Numbered from the stretch's first letter, positions 30,687-40,800 are shown. The stretch: DNA of 64,000 nucleotides from Xanthomonas sp. Leaf148 (GCF_001423585.1 NZ_LMOP01000009.1:297496-361495), one strand, 5' to 3'. The notes: generated by a model not told the origin, from the sequence alone. Translations and numbers: made by a program.

Positions 30687-32114
30687 TCAGCGCCGCCACA
30701 TCCGTGTGCCACGCGCCGGCAGGGTAAATGTGTAGGAGCCGCTGGTAATACGCACCACGTTGCCCGAGCCCAGCGCGTCCACGTAGTCTGCATTCCAGTA
30801 CAACACGCTGTTATTCATGCCGACGGTGGTGGTGACCGGGTTGCCGCATTTGTTGATGCCGACGATGCCCATGCTGCCGCGACGGAACAGGATGTGGCAG
30901 GAACTGGACGACAACACCTGCATGTCTGTGCCCTGCACGCCATTGTGGAAGCCGATCATGCGGCGCAGGTCGTCGCGCTGGTAGGCGTTGGCCCAACGGT
31001 TGTCGCCGCTCTCGTTGTTGTCGGTGTAGACCATCGGCATGCCGCCGTTTCGGCCAATCAGATACGCATAGGCCAGGGTTTCGTCGACCGGGTCGAGAAT
31101 GGCGTAACGGAAGCCGGCGTTGTTGGGGATGTCGTGAGTGATGGCGAAAGTCACTGCGCGATTGCCCGGCAATGCCTGCCCGCCGCTCGCCGGGTCCACC
31201 AGCTGCTGCATGCTGGCACCGACCGCAAACGCATTGCGCACTGCGTTGAACAACGGAAAGTCGTAGGCCGCATGCGGCGTGGATTGCAGATATGGCGCCA
31301 GAAACTGATCGTAATCGCCATTGCCGGTGCCGCCGCCGGTGATCACTTCGCCGAACACATAGACACCGGAGCGGATGCCGGCATCGAATACGCGATTGAG
31401 ATGATCGAAGGTCATGTGCTTGGCCGCATCCACGCGGAAGCCGGTCACGCCCAGGCCCTTGAGTGCCTGCAGATAGGCGCGCTGCTGTTGCACCACCCAG
31501 TCGTTACCGACCAGATCCGGCAAGCCCGGGTCGCTGCCGCCACCGCAGATGCGGTAATTGCGCACCTGGAAGGCGTCGTTGTAATTGGTTATGCACTGCG
31601 CCGGGCCAAAGTCGCTGGCGCTCAGAAAGTTCGACTGCAAGGTGCCGAACAGGCGCAGCGAGTCGTAACGTCCCGGGTTGGCTGCGTATTGCGACAACAC
31701 CGCGCTGCCGGGGTAATTGAGGTCCGAACGCGTCGCCGCTTCGTTGGCCATGTGGTTGAGCACCACGTCGGCATAGGTTTCAACGCCATTGTTGGCCAGC
31801 GCCTGCACCATGCGTGAGAACGCAGCGGTGTCGCCCAGCGGGCCGTCGATCACGCGCAGATCCTGCGGTTGATAACGCGCCCACCATGCACTGCCTTGCG
31901 AACGATAGGCGGGAGCCACCAGCACCTTGCGATAGCCGGCATCGGCGATCTCTTTGGCGCGTGCTTCCACAGTGGCGTAGGGCCAGTTGAAGGCATGCAG
32001 GATGACATCGGCCTGCACATTGGCGGTGGTCAGCAGCAAGACCAGCGCTGTCAGCAGCAGGCGGCCGCAACGCTGCATAAGCGAGGGTGGAGCATGAGCT
32101 AGCGTGTTGCGCAT
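30687..32114 (-). CDS. amy: Secreted alpha-amylase (GH13)
   Basis: Extracellular starch-degrading enzyme of 475 residues. A signal peptide of about 35 residues (basic start, then L-L-L-T-A-L-V-L-L-L) ends at N-V-Q-A. The mature domain contains the four GH13 conserved regions: D-V-V-L-N-H, G-F-R-V-D-A-A-K-H (nucleophile Asp), F-G-E-V-I (acid/base Glu) and I-T-H-D-I-P-N-N (third Asp). A C-terminal beta domain ends the protein. GGAG lies about 9 nt before the ATG at 32114. Length and order match the known Xanthomonas amylase. It is typically catabolite-regulated, but no CRP/Clp site was identified. Confidence 0.95.
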   Translation of the reverse strand: MRNTLAHAPPSLMQRCGRLLLTALVLLLTTANVQADVILHAFNWPYATVEARAKEIADAGYRKVLVAPAYRSQGSAWWARYQPQDLRVIDGPLGDTAAFSRMVQALANNGVETYADVVLNHMANEAATRSDLNYPGSAVLSQYAANPGRYDSLRLFGTLQSNFLSASDFGPAQCITNYNDAFQVRNYRICGGGSDPGLPDLVGNDWVVQQQRAYLQALKGLGVTGFRVDAAKHMTFDHLNRVFDAGIRSGVYVFGEVITGGGTGNGDYDQFLAPYLQSTPHAAYDFPLFNAVRNAFAVGASMQQLVDPASGGQALPGNRAVTFAITHDIPNNAGFRYAILDPVDETLAYAYLIGRNGGMPMVYTDNNESGDNRWANAYQRDDLRRMIGFHNGVQGTDMQVLSSSSCHILFRRGSMGIVGINKCGNPVTTTVGMNNSVLYWNADYVDALGSGNVVRITSGSYTFTLPARGTRMWRR

Positions 32115-32638
32115 CGGATGGTTCTCCAGTCGGTAAGAGCGAGCTCGCGCGCAGTCTGCGATGCCCACATCAAGGCCTCCGGCCCCTGTTCCGGAAAGCG
32201 CGCGCACGGCGTGCAGCGCGCGGTGATGCTAAGCGCGCATCGCGCCGCAACATCGGTGCTGTGCATACGTATTCAATGCCGCCAACCGCGAAACTGCGTG
32301 TGGAGTTCGGTGGCAACAGGGCGGTCGGTCGCACAAATGCGCGCGATCCCGTCCTGCTGGAACACTGGGCATCGGGCCAGTGTGTTTTCAGCGGCTAACG
32401 CGTTTGGTCTGGTGTGCGCCGCTATCGACGACGGCCACTGCAGGCGTGACGCGTAGCAGGCAATGCGCTGTCTATGCGTGTGCTGCTGGACGACGTGAGT
32501 GCGCTCGACGTTGCAACACGGTGGGCGCTGCCTCGAGTGAGCGATACGGAAAAACGGGCGGCAAGACATCGCGGGCAGCATGCGTTGCCGTGCAGTGCAG
32601 CCGGTGCAGCGTAGGCCGCACCGGCTGGCTAGGCGTGC
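32115..32638. other. Intergenic region upstream of amy
   Basis: These 524 bp contain the promoter region of amy. A 7-bp inverted repeat ACACTGG/CCAGTGT with an 8-nt loop lies at 32362-32383, and a 9-bp stem AGCCGGTGC/GCACCGGCT at 32599-32626 lies just past the next gene's stop. No gene was found. The first repeat could be an operator, but its distance (about 250 bp) from the amy start makes this speculative. Confidence 0.4.
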
Positions 32639-33280
32639 TTAACGATAGACGTGGCGGAGCTCATCGCGCGTATGCAATTCCTGCAGCTTGGCCAGCGGTA
32701 GCTCGATGTGTTCGTCGGTGTAATAGGTTGGTTGCTTCGCAGTGCTGCCGCCCGCATCGCGCTCGGCACCTTTCCACTTGTTGAAGCCCTTTTGCGGCAG
32801 TGCCAAGGTGATGGTTTCGCCACTGACGCTTTGCACCCGCACCACACCGTAGGCGTGTCCATCGTAGGCGCCAGGCGCCACCGTCTGCAGGTCCACGGTG
32901 TACAAGTCGCCTGCCGCAGGCTGCGCCAGCAGTGCGTTGTCCTGCTTCGATGTCTGCGAGGCGCTGTAGGCGCCAAACACCACCAGGATCGCAATCAGCC
33001 CGAGCAGGACCAGCCCGCCAAACCGGCGATAGGCAGGAATCGGTGGCTTGCCCTGAGCCGCTTCGAAGGTTTTGGTGTCCAGCGCAGTGCTGTGGTTGCA
33101 GCCGTCGCACACACGCAGGTACTGCTTCTTGGTGACCCAGCTGAAGATGTACCAGAGGTGCGCGTAGCGGTAATGCAGGACATTGCGAAAACTGCGCTGT
33201 TGCGCGCATTGGTCGCAATGCGCGCCGTCGGCGGCTCCGAGTGCGATGGCGTCGCCGCCCGATCCCCAGATGATCATCAT
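32639..33280 (-). CDS. Zinc-ribbon membrane protein, unknown function
   Basis: A 213-residue protein. The N-terminal zinc-ribbon-like pair (C-D-Q-C near residue 20, C-D-G-C near residue 55) is followed by a single membrane helix at about residues 80-105 (L-V-L-L-G-L-I-A-I-L-V-V-F-G) and a soluble domain of about 105 residues. AAGGACG lies just upstream of two adjacent ATG codons (33280/33277), so the start is one of these. The gene shares a short divergent region with the DUF2058 gene. I do not recognise a named family beyond the zinc ribbon. Confidence 0.7.
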   Translation of the reverse strand: MMIIWGSGGDAIALGAADGAHCDQCAQQRSFRNVLHYRYAHLWYIFSWVTKKQYLRVCDGCNHSTALDTKTFEAAQGKPPIPAYRRFGGLVLLGLIAILVVFGAYSASQTSKQDNALLAQPAAGDLYTVDLQTVAPGAYDGHAYGVVRVQSVSGETITLALPQKGFNKWKGAERDAGGSTAKQPTYYTDEHIELPLAKLQELHTRDELRHVYR

Positions 33281-33449
33281 TCGTCCTTGAACTATATGGA
33301 AGTGGCGCATGATAAACGCTGCTCGGCTGGTTGCGCACCTGCCCGGCTGCCTAGCGGCTCCGGGTGGCACACGCTGGCCCGGACCGGCGACGCAGGTGCC
33401 TGGCGCCGGCCGCGTTAAACTAGCGGCCAGTCCACTGCCGATGTCGCCC

Positions 33450-33995
33450 ATGCGTAATCCACTGCAAGAACAGCTGCTCAAGGCTGGCCTGGTCAAAAAA
33501 GCCCAGGTGGACAAGGTTGCGCGCGAGCAGGTCAAGCAACGGCACGCCAAGGGCGGGGCGGTCACGCCTGCCGATGCCGACAAGGTGGATGCGGCGCGGC
33601 TGCAGGCCGAGCGTGCCGAGCGCGATCGTGCGCTGGCAGAAGAACGCAATGCGCAGCTGCGCAAGCAGGAAGTGCTGGCGCAGGTGCGCCAGATCGTGGA
33701 GACCAGCAAGGTCAAGCGCGAAGGTGAGATCGACTATCGCTTCAACGATGGCAGCGTCATCCGCAGCGTGCTGGTCAATCCGGCGTTGCGCAGCCAATTG
33801 GCCAGTGGCGCATTGGTGATCGTGCGACATGGCGATGGTGTCGAGCTGATTCCGCGCGTGGCTGCCGACAAGGTTTACAGCCGCGATCCAGGCACTGTGG
33901 TGCTGGATCACGCGCGCAACCCCGCGCCGCCATCGAGCGATAGCGACGATGATTACTACAGCCAGTTCAAGGTGCCTGACGATCTGATCTGGTAA
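33450..33995 (+). CDS. DUF2058 (YaiL-like) protein
   Basis: A 181-residue protein opening N-P-L-Q-E-Q-L-L-K-A-G-L-V, close to the E. coli YaiL N-terminus. It has a central basic coiled coil (residues 25-80) and a C-terminal domain with Y-R-F-N-D-G-S-V-I and the acidic S-D-D-D-Y-Y-S tail. The family may be ribosome- or nucleoid-associated; function is not established. The start is at 33450, with an alternative Met at 33441; neither has a strong ribosome binding site. Confidence 0.85.
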   Translation: MRNPLQEQLLKAGLVKKAQVDKVAREQVKQRHAKGGAVTPADADKVDAARLQAERAERDRALAEERNAQLRKQEVLAQVRQIVETSKVKREGEIDYRFNDGSVIRSVLVNPALRSQLASGALVIVRHGDGVELIPRVAADKVYSRDPGTVVLDHARNPAPPSSDSDDDYYSQFKVPDDLIW

Positions 33996-34282
33996 GTGGT
34001 CGACGCCGGGTTCCAGCGCTCCTGTTTGTTTGCACCAGTGGATGGAGATACCGCCGCGAAAAGTGGCATGGTGATCGGCTGTGGTTCTCTCCAAAGAGAC
34101 AAGATGCAATGCGTTTTGCTTGATGTCTCATCCGTCGCGAAGCCAAGCACGGAGCCCGAAGGGCTTGCTTAGTGCTGTAATTCGTGGTTGGATTTGACGA
34201 TCATCGCGATCAGGCCCGCTGTTGTGCGATGCGTAACGCGATGTCTCTGTTGATTGCCTGCTGATCGATCAGGAAACTAGCC

Positions 34283-35173
34283 ATGTTGGACGGCGCGCGT
34301 ATCTTGGTTCAAATTCCCGCGTATCGGGATCCGCAACTCGTGCATACCCTGGATAGCGTATTCGAGCAGGCCGCCAATCCTGATCGGCTGCGCGTATCGG
34401 TCTGTTGGCAGTGCGCACCGCGTGATCGACTGCCGCATCGCTATGCCGACATGCCTGGATTGCGAATCGATCGGGTCGATTATCGAGACAGCCGTGGTGC
34501 CAATTGGGCGCGGCGGCGCGCACAACGCCAATGGCGCGATGAACCTTACTCCTTAATCATCGATTCGCATCTGCGCTTCGCACGCCATTGGGATCGCAAG
34601 CTCATCGCGATGTTGGAAGGGTTGAAATCGATGGGTGTGAAGCGGCCCGCATTGACCTGTTACCCGCCGGATTTCGATCCGCAGACCTATCCGGTGGGCA
34701 GATCGCAGGTGCCGATGAAAATCTATAAAGAAGCGTATATCGATGGTGTGCTCGCGCACTTTGCCGGATTCGAGTTGCCGTTGTGGCGGTGGCTTAAAGC
34801 ACCAATCCCTGCACAGTTCATGGCGTTGGGATTTCTGTTTACCGAAGGCCGCTTCAATCGAGACGTCCCGTTCGATCCCAATGTCTATTTTTTCGGTGAC
34901 GAGATCACTACCGGGCTGCGTGCCTATTGCCACGGTTATGACTTGTTCCATCCACATCGCGTGCTTGCCTGGCATGCTTACGATCGCAGCACACGTCGTT
35001 GCCACTGGGAAGATCACGCCACATGGCGTGCACGCGATCTTCGATCGTTCGTGCGTGTTCGACGGATTCTGTCCGGGCATGCCTATCGCGATTATCCGCT
35101 TGGCATGCGCCGCTCGATCGCCGGATACGAGCGCTGGATCGGCATGCCGCTGCTATTGACACAGTCGCGGTGA
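34283..35173 (+). CDS. PF11397-type GlcNAc-transferase-like glycosyltransferase
   Basis: A 296-residue glycosyltransferase of the GlcNAc (Skp1 Gnt1-like, PF11397) family. Diagnostic features are V-Q-I-P-A-Y-R-D near residue 9, the R-G-A-N-W-A-R-R motif near 71, and I-D-S-H-L-R-F with the metal-binding D-S-H at 94-96. A second acidic motif F-F-G-D-E-I lies near residue 212. Eukaryotic members transfer GlcNAc to hydroxyproline of Skp1. The stop overlaps the next gene by 4 bp (GTGA), so translation is coupled to the hydroxylase-like protein. GC content is below the flanks, suggesting transfer. Confidence 0.8.
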   Translation: MLDGARILVQIPAYRDPQLVHTLDSVFEQAANPDRLRVSVCWQCAPRDRLPHRYADMPGLRIDRVDYRDSRGANWARRRAQRQWRDEPYSLIIDSHLRFARHWDRKLIAMLEGLKSMGVKRPALTCYPPDFDPQTYPVGRSQVPMKIYKEAYIDGVLAHFAGFELPLWRWLKAPIPAQFMALGFLFTEGRFNRDVPFDPNVYFFGDEITTGLRAYCHGYDLFHPHRVLAWHAYDRSTRRCHWEDHATWRARDLRSFVRVRRILSGHAYRDYPLGMRRSIAGYERWIGMPLLLTQSR

Positions 35174-35787
35174 GCCGATCCTCGCGCAGTGCCGAATCGG
35201 CAGACATGCTCGCGCATGGCGCAGATGACAGGATCATCGTGGTTAATGACTTTCTGTCGCCGTTGCAGTGCCAACACTTGCTTGGCGAGCAGGATTCTGG
35301 CGAATGGATCGCCAGCACCGTTGCGCGGGGTAATGGTTCGACGGTGACCGGCGGCGGACGCAAGAGCGATTCATTGGTGCTGCCTGGCAATGCAAGGATT
35401 GCCCACCCACTGTTGCGCGATATCGAAGGCAGGCTTCAAGCGATGTTTGGGGTTCGGCCTGCTCATCTTGAACCCTGGCAGATGACCCGCTATCGACGTG
35501 GAGATGCTTATGACTACCACCTCGATTGCGGCGTGCAGCATCCCAGCGGCGAGCGCAAGCGCACACTGCTTATCGTTCTGGAGCAACCTGCCCGTGGTGG
35601 CGCAACCCATTTTCGAGCCTTGAACCGCAGCATCAAGCCGCTCGTCGGACGCTTCGTGCTGTGGCGGAACCTGTTGCCCAACGGCCGTTGTAACCATGCC
35701 ATGATCCACGCGGGTCGCCCTGTCTGGCAGGGGTGCAAGACGATCCTTACCACCTGGGAACACCTGCGGCCTTATCACGCCTCGTAA
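35170..35787 (+). CDS. Prolyl-4-hydroxylase-like 2OG-Fe(II) oxygenase
   Basis: A 205-residue dioxygenase with a GTG start, overlapping the glycosyltransferase stop by 4 bp. The iron ligands H117-x-D119 (Y-D-Y-H-L-D-C) and H180, and the 2-oxoglutarate-binding K190 in H-A-G-R-P-V-W-Q-G-C-K, match P4H domains, so the site is complete. The P4H core spans about residues 25-200 with little extra. P4Hs hydroxylate peptidyl proline in proteins. Position between the GlcNAc-transferase-like gene and a small Pro-rich protein gene strongly suggests a modification role. Confidence 0.83.
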   Translation: MSRSSRSAESADMLAHGADDRIIVVNDFLSPLQCQHLLGEQDSGEWIASTVARGNGSTVTGGGRKSDSLVLPGNARIAHPLLRDIEGRLQAMFGVRPAHLEPWQMTRYRRGDAYDYHLDCGVQHPSGERKRTLLIVLEQPARGGATHFRALNRSIKPLVGRFVLWRNLLPNGRCNHAMIHAGRPVWQGCKTILTTWEHLRPYHAS

Positions 35788-35800
35788 CAGGGAGATCGCC

Positions 35801-36097
35801 ATGGCAACCAGCAAGGACGACAAGATCGTCAAAGACATCATCAAGCGTTACGGCGGCACGCTCGATTTGAAGAGCAGCCCGTATTTGATCGTCGAGATCA
35901 TCCGGCAATTTGGCCCTCAGCTCGCTGGCGGTGTCGCCGCCTCGTGTCAGCCGCCAGGTGGTACCAAGCCGGGCGACCCTTCGGACCTGATCAAAGAATT
36001 GAAGGTGAAGATGCAGGAAGTCGCACGCCTATCTGTCGCTTTGGAGAAATCAATCAAATTGACATCTGCGGTAAAAGCGAGAGCGAGCAAAAATTAA
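35801..36097 (+). CDS. 98-residue protein, candidate substrate of the modification pair
   Basis: A small cytosolic protein with no signal peptide. A helical N-terminal half (residues 1-45, K-D-I-I-K-R-Y and I-V-E-I-I-R-Q-F) joins a helical C-terminal half (62-90) through a linker C49-Q-P-P-G-G-T-K-P-G-D-P60 that contains all four clustered prolines (51, 52, 57, 60). GGGAG lies just before the ATG, and the gene starts 13 bp after the hydroxylase stop. I do not recognise the family. The linker is the natural hydroxylation and glycosylation target if the operon works as a unit; this is inference. Confidence 0.7.
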   Translation: MATSKDDKIVKDIIKRYGGTLDLKSSPYLIVEIIRQFGPQLAGGVAASCQPPGGTKPGDPSDLIKELKVKMQEVARLSVALEKSIKLTSAVKARASKN

Positions 36098-36152
36098 CGG
36101 ATGCACGATGGTTTATCGAGCGTCCGTTGTCTATTTTGTTCTACCTGTCCGG

Positions 36153-36662
36153 TCATGTTGCTGCTGATAACCTTGGCAGCGACTGATGGCCGCCGCGATA
36201 GTCGTGCACGGTGTGCCAAACGCCGTCGGCATCCTGTTCGATCAACGCAATACTGCGCAAGGTCGCGCTGATATCGGCCAAGTCCTGCGCAAGTTCCACC
36301 AGGTCATAGGCAGCGCCGGCGGCATGGCGTGGATGTAGCAGCGTGATGTGCGCGCCATGCGGTTTTGCCTGCGGCCAAAGAACGGAGCGCCTGAGACGGT
36401 CGTGCGCTCTGCGCACTGGATCGGGTGCAACATAAGGCGCCGTCTGCGGGCGCCTGCGGCGCACCGGACCGCAGGCCGAGCGAAACGTAGCAAGTTCACG
36501 CCGGCATGCGTCGATCGTCTGCCATGCCGCCAATTCGTCGTCCGGACAGGGCGCGACATGTGTCGCGATACGCGAATGCTGCCGCGGCTCGAGCCGCAGT
36601 CTGACCTCCTCGATTGGACTGCCGCAGTCCTGGAGTAGAAGAAGCGTGAGTTGTCGCCGCAT
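36153..36662 (-). CDS. 2H phosphoesterase / 2'-5' RNA ligase-like protein
   Basis: A 169-residue protein with the two repeated modules of the 2H superfamily. The second H-x-T motif is clear in P-H-G-A-H-I-T-L-L-H near residue 117. The first is degenerate, A-T-H-V-A-P-C near residue 33, where family members have H-x-[TS]-L. Other shared elements are G-P-V near 65 and the closing I-E-Q-D-A-D-G-V-W-H-T-V. Activity is uncertain because the first catalytic motif may be weakened. The start at 36662 (M-R-R-Q-L) follows the family; an open frame continues to 37001. It is convergent with the substrate-like gene. Confidence 0.55.
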   Translation of the reverse strand: MRRQLTLLLLQDCGSPIEEVRLRLEPRQHSRIATHVAPCPDDELAAWQTIDACRRELATFRSACGPVRRRRPQTAPYVAPDPVRRAHDRLRRSVLWPQAKPHGAHITLLHPRHAAGAAYDLVELAQDLADISATLRSIALIEQDADGVWHTVHDYRGGHQSLPRLSAAT

Positions 36663-36776
36663 CTGCCAGAACGTTGATGATGAGGGGCGTGCCCGGGCTT
36701 CACGTGTGGAGCCGGGCCGCGCTCGCGCAACGTCGGACACGTTACTCTGTCTACGTCCTTGTCTGCCAAACGTTGA

Positions 36777-37334
36777 ATGTCCATCGTCCTGACCCAATTC
36801 GCCCGTACCCGCCTGTTCCCACGCGAGCGTCGTCGCAACGCCATCCAGGACTGCACGCCTGAGCAGTTCATCCAGCGGCTCAACGATGAGACCCCGTTGC
36901 GCGTGATCGAAGGCTATGCCCCGTTCTGCCAGCTGCAGGTGCACCGCAACTGGACCTCTACCCGCTGCCTCACTGTGCCGATCACCGATGACAATCGCCA
37001 CTTGTTGCGTTCCGGCTACGAGGCGCGCAGCACCCAGGAGCTAGCGGTGCTGGTGCGCTGGTTTGAGGGTGTCGAGCCGCCAGTGGCAGCGTATCTACTG
37101 CCTATCCTGTACAGCCGCGACCAGCTGGCGAAGGAAGGCTCGCCGATCGACGCTGACTGGGGGGTTGTCGGTTGCCTCTACACCGCCGAGCCAGAAGAAA
37201 TCCCGATGGCGCCGATCACGATGTTGCGCAACGCATTGGGCGTAGAGGAGGGAGGCTCGGGGGTGTCGCTGGATCGCGAAGCGTATCGACGCAGCGTGGC
37301 GTTCTGGGAGCGCAATGCGAATTGGAGGCCATAG
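36777..37334 (+). CDS. DUF3228 family protein
   Basis: A 185-residue soluble protein matching the DUF3228 pattern. It opens with a basic segment (S-I-V-L-T-Q-F-A-R-T-R-L), has a central V-P-I-T-D-D-N-R-H-L-L-R-S-G-Y-E-A-R block (about 70-90) and ends with W-G-V-V-G-C-L-Y-T. Family function is unknown. It is transcribed away from the 2H-like gene, with a 114-bp shared upstream region. An 8-bp stem with a TTTT loop at 37357-37376 follows the gene without a T tract. Confidence 0.8.
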   Translation: MSIVLTQFARTRLFPRERRRNAIQDCTPEQFIQRLNDETPLRVIEGYAPFCQLQVHRNWTSTRCLTVPITDDNRHLLRSGYEARSTQELAVLVRWFEGVEPPVAAYLLPILYSRDQLAKEGSPIDADWGVVGCLYTAEPEEIPMAPITMLRNALGVEEGGSGVSLDREAYRRSVAFWERNANWRP

Positions 37335-37522
37335 CGAGCACCTACCTTGAGTTGCACCGCGCGGTTTTCCGCGCGGCATGAAAGGTGGGCTGACCGGGAG
37401 TTCAGGCGTGTATCTGCTGGGCGGCACCGCATTTCCGCCTGCGCAGGGCGTATTTAAGGGCGGCGCCGAGCTGTGTGTGTTTGTGTCAGGACGATAGTCG
37501 CTGTTTGTCGTTCCGCGCTTTT

Positions 37523-38116
37523 CTAGAATCGGTACTCTGCATTCACCGAAGCCATGTCGGTGCTCAAGTCCACGTCGAATTTCTTGGCGTTGTAATGGTC
37601 GTAGTTAACGCCAACGCTGAAATGCTCGCCCAGGTTGTAGCCAACGCCGGCACCTGCATACCACGATAGCTTGTCCAGGTCGGAGCGGTCTGACACGGTG
37701 TCATTGCTCAAACCTTGACCCTTCCAGCCATACAGCCCGCCGCGCATGCTGGCATACCACGTGTCGCCCAGTGCGAAGCGCTGATTCACACCGACCGTCC
37801 ACCCTCGCAGTTGGCTCTCGTTTTCCACGACCGCGCCACTGTTGAACAGATTTTTGGCCTGGATATTGCCAAGATCGTTGTAGCCAGCTTCCAGGCCAAT
37901 GGAAAGCCAAGGAAACAGCACGTTCCAGCGATAGCCGGCGGAAACGTTGTAACCGGTATCGCTGCCATCGTACGGCCCGCTCTTGAGCGAGGTGCGGCCA
38001 ACGCCTCCGTTGACGAACCAGCCTGATCCGTCCCTGGGTGCGGTCTGTGCAGAGACGGCGGACACGGCTGTCAACGCCAGGACCGAAAGGACTAACGCGA
38101 CCATGGTGTTTTTCAT
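37523..38116 (-). CDS. Outer-membrane beta-barrel protein
   Basis: A 197-residue exported protein. A signal peptide (about residues 1-23, ending V-S-A-Q) is followed by alternating aromatic/polar strands typical of an 8-strand OmpX/OmpA-barrel: G-Y-N-V-S-A-G-Y-R-W, L-S-I-G-L-E-A-G-Y and V-N-A-E-Y-R-F. The terminal Phe preceded by Y-R fits the BAM insertion signal. AAGAGA lies just before the ATG at 38116. Relation to the Xanthomonas Ax21 group is possible but not shown; no specific function can be given. Confidence 0.83.
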   Translation of the reverse strand: MKNTMVALVLSVLALTAVSAVSAQTAPRDGSGWFVNGGVGRTSLKSGPYDGSDTGYNVSAGYRWNVLFPWLSIGLEAGYNDLGNIQAKNLFNSGAVVENESQLRGWTVGVNQRFALGDTWYASMRGGLYGWKGQGLSNDTVSDRSDLDKLSWYAGAGVGYNLGEHFSVGVNYDHYNAKKFDVDLSTDMASVNAEYRF

Positions 38117-39018
38117 GAAAAGTTCTCTTGATTGAGTCATCACGCTGAGGAAGGCACGGATGCACGCTACGCGAGTCACTAACGTGGCAGCGCGAGACTA
38201 GTGAGCGGAGTTTGGAAAGTTGTTAGCCATCGGCGCACGTGTGCAACCGCGCACCATCAGGCATGACGCAAGGGCGTTCGGCCGTGCATCTCAACCGATC
38301 CATTCAATCGCGCATGACGCGAAACCGTGCTTGTGCAGGCCTATCGAGTGTCTATCAACCTCGCCTGTACACCGCAGTCCTTGAGGTCGCGGCAGAGCAG
38401 CTGGCACGCACGCTGCCGCAATAGCATCGCTGACCAATGGATTGGTGCATGACGTTTTGCGGGCGCTGGACACATGTGCGTTGCTCATGTTCTAGCCAAT
38501 CCCGATTTCCGGTTGGTCCGGCCCACGCCAGATGCTTGTGCATATCGGCCCATGAAGCTGTCCTTCTTCACGTAGATGAGCGAGCACGGCAACCGGCGTC
38601 CAGCCACCGAGCGCGTCGGCGAAAGGCAATTGCGACGATTGAAGATATGTCAGTGCTTCGCACAGTGCGCGCTGCGTGTCGTAGGTGATACAGACGTCTT
38701 GGCCGGTCTGGATTCCTGCAACGAGAAGTTTATTGCGTAGCGGCCCGGCAGACACACAACAGCGGATGCTGTCTTCGAGCATGGCCTCGACGTATTCGGT
38801 GGATGTTTTCAACGACGCAGCTCCATTTCTGCAAGGCGCGATATTGGCTCTGCTGCAGATGGACAGGCTCGGCATGTTCGATGAGCGGCATGCGACAGGC
38901 TGTTTTCGTGCCCAGGCATGGCCTACTGCCGGCGTACGCGCGCTGCGCCCAAGGAATTCGTGCGCCGAGTGTGGCGTGCAATGTAGGTCGTGATCGAACG
39001 CCCGGTTAGGTCATCGCA
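38117..39018. other. Gene-poor region with one doubtful small ORF
   Basis: This stretch between the barrel gene and the ahcY terminator is low in coding signal and has below-average GC. Only one minus-strand frame (38492-38875) looks faintly protein-like. No RNA gene, repeat or operator stood out, apart from the presumed promoter of the barrel gene just above 38116. Confidence 0.45.
38492..38875 (-). CDS. Doubtful hypothetical protein (127 codons)
   Basis: A 127-residue frame with a protein-like C-terminal part (T-G-Q-D-V-C-I-T-Y-D-T-Q-R-A-L, then A-L-G-G-W-T-P-V-A-V-L) but an unconvincing N-terminus and no ribosome binding site. An internal Met near residue 32 may be the real start. I do not recognise it. 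It may be the remnant of a transferred gene in a gene-poor stretch. Confidence 0.3.
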   Translation of the reverse strand: MPSLSICSRANIAPCRNGAASLKTSTEYVEAMLEDSIRCCVSAGPLRNKLLVAGIQTGQDVCITYDTQRALCEALTYLQSSQLPFADALGGWTPVAVLAHLREEGQLHGPICTSIWRGPDQPEIGIG

Positions 39019-39047
39019 AACGAAAACGGGCGCCTCGCGGCGCCCGT
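39019..39047 (-). terminator. Rho-independent terminator of ahcY
   Basis: On the minus strand a 9-bp perfect stem (ACGGGCGCC / GGCGCCCGT, 4-nt loop) is followed by TTTCGTTT, 40 bp after the ahcY stop. This is a strong terminator. Confidence 0.85.
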
Positions 39048-39088
39048 CTGTTTCAAATCGTTGCAAGGGCGATCACTCGCCCCATCAC

Positions 39089-40531
<1,443 letters not shown>

Positions 40532-40568
40532 GCAATTGCTCCGGTAGGCAGACGAATGTCTGCAATTC

Positions 40569-40676
40569 CGGGCGCCGTTGAACGAGAAATCCCTGTCGAG
40601 CCTGGCCGTATGTATCTGCACGGTTGGTGCAGTTGGCAGATCGATCTGCCATAGCGGTCGCAGCGCCCCTCGACGA
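40569..40676 (-). promoter_or_regulatory. ahcY leader: SAH riboswitch upstream of ahcY
   Basis: On the minus strand the leader carries the conserved SAH-aptamer blocks: GTCGAGGGGCGCTGCGACC near the 5' end, CCAGGCTCGAC in the middle, and AACGGCGCCC at the 3' end. GGGCGC pairs with GCGCCC (P1), and TCGAG can pair with CTCGA as the pseudoknot. A hairpin GCAGAC/GTCTGC (40548-40563) between the aptamer and the GGAG site (40541-40544) is a candidate expression platform. SAH is the substrate of the enzyme, so the switch is known to be an ON switch in this family. Confidence 0.92.
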
Positions 40677-40683
40677 GGGTCTG

Positions 40684-40689
40684 ATTATA
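40684..40689 (-). promoter_or_regulatory. -10 box of the ahcY promoter
   Basis: A perfect TATAAT lies on the minus strand 8 nt before the riboswitch aptamer, so transcription would start at or near its 5' end. No good -35 hexamer is visible at 17 bp. Confidence 0.6.
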
Positions 40690-40800
40690 TCGGCAGCACC
40701 CCCGTCCGGCATGAATTGCCGCACACCCCAACCAACGGCAGGGGGAGCGGCCGACGGACGGCTGCTATGGTCCGGGGTCGATCCAGAGCGGGGAACGGAC

